This document shows positions 16,835 through 24,356 of a DNA stretch of 64,000 nt, piece after piece; position 1 is the first letter of the stretch, and the number at the start of each line of letters is the position of its first letter. This DNA is from Kineococcus aurantiacus (GTDB lineage: Bacteria; Actinomycetota; Actinomycetes; Actinomycetales; Kineococcaceae). The translations under genes and the position numbers were made by a program. The stretch spans positions 2,852,001 through 2,916,000 of the forward strand of contig NZ_JACCBB010000001.1 of the NCBI RefSeq assembly GCF_013409345.1, read 5' to 3'. The notes under the pieces are model-generated. The model was not told where the DNA came from. It made no database searches and worked only from the letters and a program-made list of their open reading frames with translations.

Positions 16835-17473
16835 ATGCGGTCCAATCCTGGGGTGAGAAGTCCACTGCCCGTCGCCCGGCTCGTCCAGCTCCTCGTCGGC
16901 CTCGTCCTGTACGGCGTCGGCGAGGGCCTCATGGTGCTCGCCCACGTCGGGGTCGGGCCCTGGTCGGTGCTCGCCACCGGGCTCGCCGACCTGACGGGCG
17001 CCGGCGTCGGCTGGCTCACCAACCTCATCGGCCTCGTGGTCCTCCTGCTGTGGATCCCGTTGCGGCAGAAGCCGGGGATCGGGACCCTGCTCAACGTCCT
17101 GCTCGTGGGGACGGTCATCGAGGCGACCGTCGACCTGCTCCCGGCCCCCGAGCTGCTCGCCGTGCGGGTCCCGCTGTTCGCCGCCGGGATGGTGCTGCTG
17201 GCCGTCGCCAGCGGCGTCTACATCGGCGCCGGCCTCGGGCCCGGGCCGCGGGACGGCCTGATGACCGGCCTGCACGCGCGGACGGGCCGGCCGATCTGGC
17301 TGTGCCGGTGCGCGGTGGAGGTCTCGGCGCTCGTGCTGGGGTGGCTCATGGGCGGCGACGTCGGGGTGGGGACCGTGGTGTTCGCGTTCGGCATCGGCCC
17401 CCTCGTGGGGTTCGTGCTGCCGCGCCTCGACGCGTCCCGGCGGTCCGCGGTGCTCCCGGTGCCGGCCCGGTAG
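16835..17473 (+). CDS. YczE/YitT-type integral membrane protein
   Basis: The 212-residue protein has five or six hydrophobic segments and the family's internal-repeat pattern of Gly-rich helices (VGEGLMVLAHVGVGPWSVLATGLADLTG and GVYIGAGLGPGPRDGLMTGL). YczE-like proteins are thought to be transporters or channels of unknown substrate and are often next to MocR regulators, as here. The ATG at 16835 has AAGGGGG about seven bases upstream; GTG 16853 is an alternative. The stop TAG is also the first half of the -10 for the next gene. Confidence 0.75.
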   Translation: MRSNPGVRSPLPVARLVQLLVGLVLYGVGEGLMVLAHVGVGPWSVLATGLADLTGAGVGWLTNLIGLVVLLLWIPLRQKPGIGTLLNVLLVGTVIEATVDLLPAPELLAVRVPLFAAGMVLLAVASGVYIGAGLGPGPRDGLMTGLHARTGRPIWLCRCAVEVSALVLGWLMGGDVGVGTVVFAFGIGPLVGFVLPRLDASRRSAVLPVPAR

Positions 17474-17476
17474 CGT
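17471..17476 (+). promoter_or_regulatory. -10 element TAGCGT of the YciI-like gene
   Basis: TAGCGT overlaps the stop codon of the YczE gene and lies six bases before ATG 17483, so the small gene can be read from its own leaderless promoter. Confidence 0.4.
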
Positions 17477-17482
17477 CCGGGC

Positions 17483-17761
17483 ATGCCGTACTTCGCCGCC
17501 ACCTACGCCTACACGCCCGACACCCAGACGCGGGACGCCGTGCGCCCGGCCCACCGGGAGTACCTGGCGTCCCTGGAGCAGCTCGTCCTGTCCGGTCCCA
17601 CCGACGACGACGGCGCCCTCCTGCTCTTCGAGGCCCCCGACGCCGCGGCCGTCGAGGCGCTGCTCGACGCCGACCCGTTCCACCTCGACGGCCGGGTCGT
17701 CGGGTCCCGCCGCGTCGTCGGCTGGAACCCGGTGCTGGGGCGGCTGAAGAGCGCCCTCTGA
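17483..17761 (+). CDS. YciI family protein
   Basis: The 92-residue protein has the ferredoxin-like YciI pattern: opening FAATYAYTPDTQTRD, the conserved HREYLASLEQLVLSGPT (usual active-site His region), LLLFEAPDAAAVEALLDADPF and a final V-G-W strand. YciI proteins are small dimeric enzymes or stress proteins with poorly known substrates. It follows the YczE gene by nine bases and converges on the HglS gene with only 21 bp between the stops. Confidence 0.8.
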   Translation: MPYFAATYAYTPDTQTRDAVRPAHREYLASLEQLVLSGPTDDDGALLLFEAPDAAAVEALLDADPFHLDGRVVGSRRVVGWNPVLGRLKSAL

Positions 17762-17782
17762 CCCCTGCCGGGCTCCGCGGCG

Positions 17783-19174
17783 TCACCCCGCGGCCAGCGG
17801 CCGACCGAGTTCACGCCGCACCGCCCGCAGCGACTCCTCCTGCTGGGCCTCGTAGAGGTCGAAGGGGTCCAGCACGGGGGCGCCGATCGCCTCCGAGAGC
17901 CGGGCCGCGTCCCACACCGCCCCCGCCCGGGCGTCGTCGCGGGTGCCCTCGTCGGTGAGGTTGGACTGGAAGATGCCCGCCGCCGAGCGGGGCAGGAAGT
18001 CCTCGTAGACGATCGGTTCCGCCACGAGCACCCCGGTGCGCAGCAGGGTGCCCGGGTCCGCGTCGGCCGTCCCCGCCGCGCGGTCGCCGACGGCCCACGT
18101 CGCGAACCCCAGCCCCTGCGCGAGGAGTTCGCGCTCGGTCGCCGGCAGGTTCTCCCGCCACACCTCCCGGGCCACCTCGACACGGGTGCGCACCTCACCC
18201 GGCCGGGCCCGGCGCGCGTCCACCTCGGCGACCATCGCGTCGTACAGGTCCCGGCCACGGCGGGTCAGGGCGATGCCGCGCTGCTCCACCTCCCCGAACC
18301 GGACGCGCAGGGTGGCGCGCTCGACGCGGCCGTCGGGCAGCCGGAACACCCGGTCCTCGGCCAGGGCCCGGAACGACGTCTGCCGCAGCAGGACGTCGGG
18401 CCCCTCCCAGGCCGGGGGGCCCTGGATCTCGTCGATCATCTCGATCCCCCGGGCCCGCATGCGCGCGTAGAGGTCGTCGATGTCCAGCACCCGCGGCGTC
18501 AGGTGGTTGACGTGGGTGGAGGGGACCCCGCCGATGTCGGCGGCGACGGAGGAGACGGTCTCCAGGTGCTCGTACCAGGCCTTGTCGACCGGTTCGCCGG
18601 ACAGCGCGAACGCGGCCGCGGCCAGGGTCAGCAGCCGCCCGGCGGCCGGCTCGTCCAGACCCCCGCCGGTGGCGGCCGCGTCGGCCAGGTCCAGCAGCTC
18701 GTCCCCGAACAGCCGGCGGGCGGCGAGGAACCGTTCCAGCCGCTCGCGGGTCGGGTCGTCGAAGAACCGGCGGTCGTCGGTGGCCAGCACGGAGGTGAAG
18801 ACGCGGAACGGGTTGCGCGCCAGCTCCTCCGGGTCGACGGGGCGGAACGCCGTCGAGACCACGGGGACCGAGCTGCGGGAGGCGTCGCGCAGGTCGTAGA
18901 ACCCGACGGGGTGCATGCCGAACGCGGCGAACACCCGCGCCACCTGCCCCAGCTCGCGGGCCGAGCCCACCCGGATCGCGCCGTGCCGCTCGGCGGTGAC
19001 CCGCTCGACGCTGCCCAGGCGCTCGGCCGACCGGCCGCGCCGGGCGGCGACGTCGGCGTTGACGGCCCGGGAGACCTCCACGAGGTCCTCGTAGGCCGGG
19101 ACCTCGCGGCCGTAGGTGGCGGCCAGGGCCAGGGCGAAGCGGGCCCGCAGTTCCCAGGTCGGGACGTGCGCCAT
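17783..19174 (-). CDS. hglS: 2-oxoadipate dioxygenase/decarboxylase (HglS/YdcJ, DUF1338)
   Basis: HglS is an Fe(II) enzyme that converts 2-oxoadipate with O2 into D-2-hydroxyglutarate and CO2 at the end of bacterial lysine breakdown. The 463-residue protein has the family length. The metal set can be read as His64, His221 or His224 (STHVNHLTPR) and Glu295 or Glu297 (RFGEVEQRG). The substrate-binding Arg of HglS lies four residues after the first His; here HGAIR gives His64 and Arg68. ATG 19174 has the ribosome site GGAAGGAG. It is the last gene of the four-gene minus-strand operon, 25 bp after the dehydrogenase, and this context agrees with the function. Confidence 0.88.
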   Translation of the reverse strand: MAHVPTWELRARFALALAATYGREVPAYEDLVEVSRAVNADVAARRGRSAERLGSVERVTAERHGAIRVGSARELGQVARVFAAFGMHPVGFYDLRDASRSSVPVVSTAFRPVDPEELARNPFRVFTSVLATDDRRFFDDPTRERLERFLAARRLFGDELLDLADAAATGGGLDEPAAGRLLTLAAAAFALSGEPVDKAWYEHLETVSSVAADIGGVPSTHVNHLTPRVLDIDDLYARMRARGIEMIDEIQGPPAWEGPDVLLRQTSFRALAEDRVFRLPDGRVERATLRVRFGEVEQRGIALTRRGRDLYDAMVAEVDARRARPGEVRTRVEVAREVWRENLPATERELLAQGLGFATWAVGDRAAGTADADPGTLLRTGVLVAEPIVYEDFLPRSAAGIFQSNLTDEGTRDDARAGAVWDAARLSEAIGAPVLDPFDLYEAQQEESLRAVRRELGRPLAAG

Positions 19175-19199
19175 CGGTGCTCCTTCCTCAGGGGTTCGC

Positions 19200-20372
19200 T
19201 CAGAGACGGACGTGGACGCGCCCGGGACGGCCGCTGCGGTCCATCGCCGCGCGCACCCGGTCCTGGGCGAGGCGGCGCGCGGCCGCGTGCGGGGGTTCCC
19301 CGGCCCGCCGGGCGGCGTCCAGGACGTCCACGGTGTTGCGGGACAACCGGTCCGCGACCGCGTCGAGGACCCGCTGCTCCTCGACGGGGAACACCGAGTA
19401 CCGCGCGTCCATCGCGAACGCCGCGGCCACCACCCCGCCGGCGTTGGCGATGAAGTCGGGGACCACGACGACGCCCCGCTCGTGCAGCACCCGCAGCGCC
19501 GCCGCGTCGGCGGGCAGGTTCGCGCCCTCGACGACGACGCGGGCCCGCACCCCCGCGGCCAGCTGCGCGTCCAGGACGTCCTGGCGCGCGGCGGGCACGA
19601 GGACGTCGGTGTCCAGCAGCAGTTCCGCCCCGGCGGGCAGCAGCCGCGCGCCGGGCACGTCGCGGGCGACGTGGTGGACCAGGCCGTCGCCGTGCGCGGC
19701 GGCGGCCAGCAGCGCGGGCACGTCGAGGCCGTCGGGGCGGTGCACGGCCCCGGCGGCCGTGGAGACCGCGACGACCTGCGCGCCCAGGGCGTCCAGGCGG
19801 CGGGCGGCGGCCCGGCCCACGGCCCCGAAACCCTGGACCACGACGCGGGACCCGGCGACGGCACCGCCGGTCCAGGCCAGCGCCGCGGCGGCGGCCCCGG
19901 CGACGCCGTGGCCGGTGACGCCCCACTGGTCGTAGGGAACGCCGCCGGTCTCGCGGGGGCTGCCGACCGCGGCGCCGCGGTCGCGCAGCTCGTCCTGCAC
20001 GACGGCCGCGTCGTCCTCACCGAGCCCCATGTCGAGGCCGACGACGTACTCCGAGGGCACCTCGTTGGCCAGGGCCCGCACGAACCGGCGCAGGTGCAGC
20101 TCCTTGTCCGGGGAGGCCGGGTCCCAGCGGATCCCGGCCTTGGCGCCGCCGAAGCCGAGGTCGACCGCGGCCCACTTCCAGGTCATGACCCGCGCCAGCC
20201 GTCCCACCTCCGAGACCGTGAGGTCCGGGGCCATGCGCGTACCGCCCTTGCCCATGCCGCGGGCGGTGTTGTCGATGACCAGGACCCCGCGCATCCCGCT
20301 GCGGGGTTCGGCGACGGTGACGACCTTCTCGGGCCCCCACTCGTCGACGTGGCTGAAGTCGTCGGCGATCAC
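19200..20372 (-). CDS. Glu/Leu/Phe/Val-type amino acid dehydrogenase
   Basis: The 390-residue NAD(P)-dependent dehydrogenase has the substrate domain motif GMGKGGTRMAP, the catalytic Lys in LGFGGAKAGIRWDP, and a Rossmann domain VVVQGFGAVGRAAARRL. Family members deaminate glutamate, leucine, phenylalanine or valine to 2-oxo acids. In this operon the missing step between aminoadipate (product of the ALDH7 upstream) and 2-oxoadipate (substrate of HglS downstream) is just such a deamination, so I infer an L-2-aminoadipate dehydrogenase; sequence alone does not fix the substrate. GTG 20372 overlaps the ALDH stop by four bases (GTGA). Confidence 0.85.
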   Translation of the reverse strand: MIADDFSHVDEWGPEKVVTVAEPRSGMRGVLVIDNTARGMGKGGTRMAPDLTVSEVGRLARVMTWKWAAVDLGFGGAKAGIRWDPASPDKELHLRRFVRALANEVPSEYVVGLDMGLGEDDAAVVQDELRDRGAAVGSPRETGGVPYDQWGVTGHGVAGAAAAALAWTGGAVAGSRVVVQGFGAVGRAAARRLDALGAQVVAVSTAAGAVHRPDGLDVPALLAAAAHGDGLVHHVARDVPGARLLPAGAELLLDTDVLVPAARQDVLDAQLAAGVRARVVVEGANLPADAAALRVLHERGVVVVPDFIANAGGVVAAAFAMDARYSVFPVEEQRVLDAVADRLSRNTVDVLDAARRAGEPPHAAARRLAQDRVRAAMDRSGRPGRVHVRL

Positions 20373-21973
20373 GCTGCGCCCGAACCGAAGTCGACGCCCT
20401 GCGCCAGCGGCAGGTCGCGGGAGAAGTTCACGGTGGTGGTGGCCCGGCGCATGTAGGCGCGCCAGGAGTCCGACCCGGCCTCGCGCCCGCCGCCGGTGGA
20501 CTTCTCCCCGCCGAACGCGCCGCCGATCTCGGCGCCGGAAGTGCCGATGTTGACGTTGGCGATGCCGCAGTCGGACCCGACGACGGAGGTGAACAGCTCC
20601 GCCTCTCGCTGGTCGCGGGTGAACACCGCCGACGACAGCCCCTGCGGCACGTCGTTGTTGAGGGCGAGGGCCTCCTCGAACTCGCGGTAGCGCAGCACGT
20701 ACAGCACGGGGGCGAACGTCTCGCGGCGCACGACGTCGAGCTGGGCGGGGACCTCCACGACCGCCGGCCGCACGTAGTGCGCCCGCTGCGGCCCGACCGC
20801 GACCCGCTCGCCGCCGACCACGACCGACCCGCCCCCGGCGACGGCCTCGTCGACGGCGGCGCGCATCGCGTCGTGGGTCGCGGCGGAGAACAGCGGGCCG
20901 ACGAGGGTGGCCGGGTCGAAGGGGTCACCCACGCGCAGGCCGGAGTAGACGGTGCTCAGCCGGGCCAGCAGCTCGTCGGCGACGGACTCGTGGACGATGA
21001 GCCGCCGCAGCGTGGTGCAGCGCTGGCCGGCGGTCCCGGCCGCGGCGAACACGATGCCGCGCACCGCGAGGTCGAGGTCGGCGCTGGGGGTGACGATCGC
21101 GGCGTTGTTGCCGCCGAGCTCGAGGATCGCGCGCCCGAAACGGGCCGCGACCCGCGGGGCGATCTCGCGGCCGAGGCGCTCGGAGCCGGTCGCGGACAGG
21201 ACCGGGACCAGGGGGCTGTCGACGAGGGGGGCCGCCCCGGTGGCGTCGGCGACGACGGTTCGGTTCAGGCCCGCGGGCATCCCCAGCTCGGCCGCGGCCC
21301 GTTCCAGCAGCGCGGAGGCGGCGAGCGCGACGAGCGGGGTGCGCTCGGAGGGTTTCCACACGACGGTGTCGCCGCAGACCAGGGCCAGCGCCGCGTTCCA
21401 GGCCCAGACGGCGGCGGGGAAGTTGAACGCCGAGATGACCCCGACGACGCCGACGGGGTGCCAGGTCTCGCTCAGCCGGTGCTCGGGGCGCTCGGAGGGC
21501 AGGGTCCGGCCCTCCAGCTGCCGGGACAGGCCCACGGCGAGGTCGCAGACGTCGACCATCTCCTGCACCTCACCCAGCGCCTCGGAGCGGATCTTGCCGA
21601 CCTCGACGCCGATGAGGTCGGCGAGGGGTTCGCGGTGCTCGGTGAGCAGGTCGCCCAGCCGGCGGACCAGGCGCCCGCGGACGGGGGCCGGGACGGTGCG
21701 CCAGCGCAGCCACGTCTCGTGGGCGGCGGCGACCGCGGCCTCGACGTCGGCGGCACCGGCCGCGGGCACCGTCGCGACGACCTGCCCGTCGAGGGGGCTG
21801 ACGACGTCGAAGGCAGCCCCGCCGGTGGTGGGGGAGGTGGCGGGGGGCGCCGGCCGGTCGGGGTCCACGCCGCAGGCGCGCAGCGCGGCGCGGGCGACGG
21901 CGCGCGGGTCGGTGCGCAGCTCGGTGGTGGGTCCGGTGGTCGATGCGGTGGTGGGCTCGGTGGTGGTGCTCAC
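20369..21973 (-). CDS. amaB: alpha-aminoadipate semialdehyde dehydrogenase (ALDH7 family)
   Basis: The 534-residue protein oxidises L-aminoadipate 6-semialdehyde, in equilibrium with piperideine-6-carboxylate, to L-2-aminoadipate. The C-terminal signature NIGTSGAEIGGAFGGEKSTG followed by GGREAGSDSWRAYMRR and the ending SRDLPLAQGVDF match human antiquitin (ALDH7A1) nearly word for word. Catalytic Glu is in LELGGNN (about residue 284) and the nucleophilic Cys in AGQRCTTLRR (about 317). The first 35 residues are a Thr-rich extension absent from most relatives. GTG 21973 has ribosome site GAGGAGA. It is second in the operon, 45 bp after the FAD oxidase. Confidence 0.92.
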   Translation of the reverse strand: MSTTTEPTTASTTGPTTELRTDPRAVARAALRACGVDPDRPAPPATSPTTGGAAFDVVSPLDGQVVATVPAAGAADVEAAVAAAHETWLRWRTVPAPVRGRLVRRLGDLLTEHREPLADLIGVEVGKIRSEALGEVQEMVDVCDLAVGLSRQLEGRTLPSERPEHRLSETWHPVGVVGVISAFNFPAAVWAWNAALALVCGDTVVWKPSERTPLVALAASALLERAAAELGMPAGLNRTVVADATGAAPLVDSPLVPVLSATGSERLGREIAPRVAARFGRAILELGGNNAAIVTPSADLDLAVRGIVFAAAGTAGQRCTTLRRLIVHESVADELLARLSTVYSGLRVGDPFDPATLVGPLFSAATHDAMRAAVDEAVAGGGSVVVGGERVAVGPQRAHYVRPAVVEVPAQLDVVRRETFAPVLYVLRYREFEEALALNNDVPQGLSSAVFTRDQREAELFTSVVGSDCGIANVNIGTSGAEIGGAFGGEKSTGGGREAGSDSWRAYMRRATTTVNFSRDLPLAQGVDFGSGAA

Positions 21974-22018
21974 GGGGTCTCCTCGGGTGGGGCGGGTGCG
22001 GCGGCGGACGGGGCGCGG

Positions 22019-23242
22019 TCAGACGATGGCCACCTCGGTGCGCCGGACGGGCGCGGCGAAGCGGTCGGCGCTGAAGGCGCCGACGTCGAGGGCGGGGGTG
22101 CGGCCCAGCAGCAGGTCCCGCACGCACTCGGCCGCGGCGGGCGCCTGGAGGAACCCGTGGCCGGAGAAGCCGGTGGCGTACAGGAAGCGGAAGGGCGTGC
22201 CGGTGGCTTCCCCGATGAGGGCGTTGCGGTCGGGGGTCTCCTCGTACAGCCCGGCCCACCCGCGTTCGAGGGGGACGTCGGCCAGGGCGGGGGCGACCCG
22301 GCGCAGGACCGCGCGCAGCCCGGTGTGCCAGGCGGTGTCGACCTCGCGGTCGAAACCTGCCGGTTCCGCGGGGTCGGCCCAGCCCAGCAGCAGGCCGCCG
22401 TCCTCGCTGCCGTGGAAGTAGGCGGTGCTGGACTGGTCGATGGTGAAGGGCACCGCGTGCGGGCGCGCGGGGGAGGGCGGGGCGAAGGCGACCTGGCGGC
22501 GGCGGGGCACGACGGGCAGGTCCACCCCGGCCAGGGCGGCGAGCGCGCCGGACCACGCGCCGGCCGCGCAGACGACGGCGGGCGCCAGCACGGCCGAGTT
22601 GTCAGACAACCTCACGCGCGCCTGCCCGGCGGGTCCCTCCTCCACGGCGACGACCTCGGCGCCGGTGCGGAAGCGCACCCCGGCCGCGCGCGCCCGTCGC
22701 GCCAGGGCGTGGACGACGGCCCGCGGCCGGGCGAACCCGGCGTCGGGGGACCACACCGCGGCCAGCAGCCCGGTGGGGTCGAGGTAGGGGCAGCGGCGGA
22801 CGGCCTCGGCGGGGTCGACGAGCCGGGTGGGGACGCCCAGGGCGTTCTGCACGCCGGCGCCGGCGGCGTGGCGCTCGACGTCGGCGGCGTCGCGCAGGGC
22901 GAACAGGTACCCGACCTCGCGCAGGCCGACGTCGGGCCCTCGCCCGCGCCCCGGTCCGTGCCCCTCGCCGCGGGCGAGGGCCCGGTAGGACTCCAGGCTG
23001 CGGCGGGCCAGTTCCACGTTGGCGGGGTCGGAGAACACGGCCCGCACCCCGCCGAGGGGTTTGCCGGAGGAACCGGCGGCGAGGTCGTCGCGTTCGAGCA
23101 CGACCACGTCGGTCGTCCCCGCCCGCGCCAGCGCGTCCGCCACGGCGACGCCGAGGATGCCGCCGCCGATGACGACGACCGCGGCGCGTTCGACGTTCCC
23201 GGTGCCGGTCGCGCGGGGTACCCCTCCGTGCGTCGTGGTCAC
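22019..23242 (-). CDS. FAD-dependent amine/imino acid oxidase (DAO/SoxB type)
   Basis: The 407-residue protein has an N-terminal FAD fold (VVVIGGGILGVAVADALARAG, then ERDDLAAGSSGKPLGG) and a DAO-fold substrate domain ending YEETPDRNALIGE and FLYATGFSGHGFLQAPA, as in sarcosine oxidase beta and related enzymes. Heading an operon for aminoadipate semialdehyde oxidation, it may oxidise L-pipecolate (as AmaA does in Pseudomonas putida) or another lysine derivative; this is inference. GTG 23242 has a strong site GGGAGGAGA. The coding sequence contains GTTGTCAGACAAC at 22598-22610, a copy of the palindrome at the frl promoter. Confidence 0.82.
   Translation of the reverse strand: MTTTHGGVPRATGTGNVERAAVVVIGGGILGVAVADALARAGTTDVVVLERDDLAAGSSGKPLGGVRAVFSDPANVELARRSLESYRALARGEGHGPGRGRGPDVGLREVGYLFALRDAADVERHAAGAGVQNALGVPTRLVDPAEAVRRCPYLDPTGLLAAVWSPDAGFARPRAVVHALARRARAAGVRFRTGAEVVAVEEGPAGQARVRLSDNSAVLAPAVVCAAGAWSGALAALAGVDLPVVPRRRQVAFAPPSPARPHAVPFTIDQSSTAYFHGSEDGGLLLGWADPAEPAGFDREVDTAWHTGLRAVLRRVAPALADVPLERGWAGLYEETPDRNALIGEATGTPFRFLYATGFSGHGFLQAPAAAECVRDLLLGRTPALDVGAFSADRFAAPVRRTEVAIV
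22598..22610. promoter_or_regulatory. intragenic copy of the frl operator palindrome
   Basis: GTTGTCAGACAAC lies inside the FAD oxidase gene and contains the same 11-mer TTGTCAGACAA found at 24316-24326. It matches the GntR/FadR half-site pattern TNGT-N3-ACNA and may be an auxiliary site. Confidence 0.35.
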
Positions 23243-23276
23243 GGTTCTCCTCCCGGTCCGGTGGTTCGGTGGGTTC

Positions 23277-23305
23277 ACCGTGCCGCCCGCGGGCCCACCG
23301 GACAA
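23277..23305 (-). promoter_or_regulatory. promoter of the lysine catabolic operon
   Basis: On the minus strand a -35 TTGTCC (23305-23300) and a weak -10 CACGGT (23282-23277) are 17 bp apart. The -10 departs from TANNNT, as in promoters that need an activator. Confidence 0.4.
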
Positions 23306-23311
23306 GCGACG

Positions 23312-23328
23312 GGTTCTGCGGTCGAACC
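23312..23328. promoter_or_regulatory. LysR-type box between divergent genes
   Basis: GGTTC-N7-GAACC is a perfect inverted repeat with the T-N11-A form used by LysR regulators. It sits just upstream of the -35 of the lysine operon, an activating position, and directly before the -10 of the lysR gene, an autorepressing position. Confidence 0.55.
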
Positions 23329-23330
23329 GT

Positions 23331-23336
23331 TAGGTT
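23331..23336 (+). promoter_or_regulatory. -10 element TAGGTT of the lysR-type gene
   Basis: TAGGTT lies six bases before ATG 23343, so the regulator mRNA is probably leaderless. Confidence 0.5.
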
Positions 23337-23342
23337 CCCTGC

Positions 23343-24251
23343 ATGGACGAGCTGGGTCGCGTGGGGTTGCGGGCGCTGGTGGAACTGGCCCGGCGGGGCA
23401 GCATCGCGGCGGTCGCCGAGGACACCGGGTACACCGCAGGCGCTGTCTCGCAGCAGATCGCGCGGCTGGAATCCGTGGTGGGGCACCCGCTGACGGTCCG
23501 TTCGGGCCGGGGGGTCCGGTTGACGGACGTGGGGCGGGTGCTGGCCGAGGAGGCCGTGGCCGTGCTGCGCGCGGAGGAGGCGGCGCTGGCCGCGGCGCGG
23601 GCGGCGCGCACCGAGGTCCGGGGTCAGTTGCGCATCGGGGTCTTCGGCAGCACCGCGGCGACGTTGCTCGCGCCGCTGGTCCTGCGGTCGGCGCAGGTCC
23701 ACCCCGGGTTGCGGCTGACGAGCCGGGAGGTCGACGTGGACGACACCGCGGCGGCGGTGCGGCGCGGGGAGGTCGACGTCGCGTTCGGCGTGGAGTACCC
23801 CGACGCACCGATGCCGCGGCGGCCCGAGACCGAACTCGTGCCGCTGCTCACCGAGCGGTTCGCGCTGGCGGTGTCGCCGGAGGTTCCCGGGCCGGGACGC
23901 ACCACGCTGTCCGCGGCGGCGCGGTGGCCGTGGATCCTCACGCCGGCCTGCACGCCGTTCGGGGCGGCGGTGCGCAACGCGTGCCGGTCGGCGGGTTTCG
24001 AACCCGACGTGCTGCACGAGGTGACGGACACGTCGGCGGCGCTGCTGCTGGCCGGCCGCGGGCTGGGGGTCACCCCGGTGACCCCGCTCATGCGGCGGCT
24101 GGGGACGGAGCCGGTGCGGGTGCTGGAGCTGGACGACGTCGTCGAGCGCCGGATCGTGCTGGTGCGCCACCGCGCGGACGCGGGCCGGGCGACGGTGCGG
24201 GCGCTGACCGAGGTGCTGCGCGCGGTGACGGCGGAGGAACCCGTCGGCTGA
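23343..24251 (+). CDS. LysR family regulator of the lysine catabolic operon
   Basis: The 302-residue protein has the LysR winged helix (GSIAAVAEDTGYTAGAVSQQIARLE, residues 16-45) and the two-lobed effector domain (GQLRIGVFGSTAATLLAPL, LLLAGRGLGVTPVTPL). It is divergent from the FAD oxidase/ALDH7/dehydrogenase/HglS operon and very likely controls it, with a lysine-pathway intermediate as inducer. The start at ATG 23343 follows its -10 by six bases, so no ribosome site is needed. The frl operon begins 105 bp after its stop on the same strand. Confidence 0.88.
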   Translation: MDELGRVGLRALVELARRGSIAAVAEDTGYTAGAVSQQIARLESVVGHPLTVRSGRGVRLTDVGRVLAEEAVAVLRAEEAALAAARAARTEVRGQLRIGVFGSTAATLLAPLVLRSAQVHPGLRLTSREVDVDDTAAAVRRGEVDVAFGVEYPDAPMPRRPETELVPLLTERFALAVSPEVPGPGRTTLSAAARWPWILTPACTPFGAAVRNACRSAGFEPDVLHEVTDTSAALLLAGRGLGVTPVTPLMRRLGTEPVRVLELDDVVERRIVLVRHRADAGRATVRALTEVLRAVTAEEPVG

Positions 24252-24285
24252 GCGGAAGTCGTACGAACAGCGTGCGACGAAACCG

Positions 24286-24315
24286 TTGACAGCAGTTGTC
24301 TGCTTGGACATTCTT
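24286..24315 (+). promoter_or_regulatory. promoter of the frl operon
   Basis: A consensus -35 TTGACA (24286-24291) is followed at 17-18 bp by CATTCT/ATTCTT. The stretch 24280-24340 is much richer in A and T than its surroundings, marking a control region. Confidence 0.6.
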
Positions 24316-24326
24316 TTGTCAGACAA
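24316..24326. promoter_or_regulatory. GntR/FrlR-type operator
   Basis: TTGTCAGACAA is a perfect palindrome around a central A and matches the FadR-type GntR consensus TNGT-N3-ACNA. It covers the predicted start point. A further half-site TTGTCTG lies at 24296-24302 between -35 and -10. The GntR gene in the operon is the likely binder. Confidence 0.55.
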
Positions 24327-24356
24327 GTTGCTGCAAAGTCTGATGGGAGGTGCCGG

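Noticed and set aside
19177-20553. Plus-strand frames opposite the lysine catabolic operon
   Set aside because: They mirror the dehydrogenase and ALDH7 genes and give Arg/Pro/Ala-rich products without any motif.
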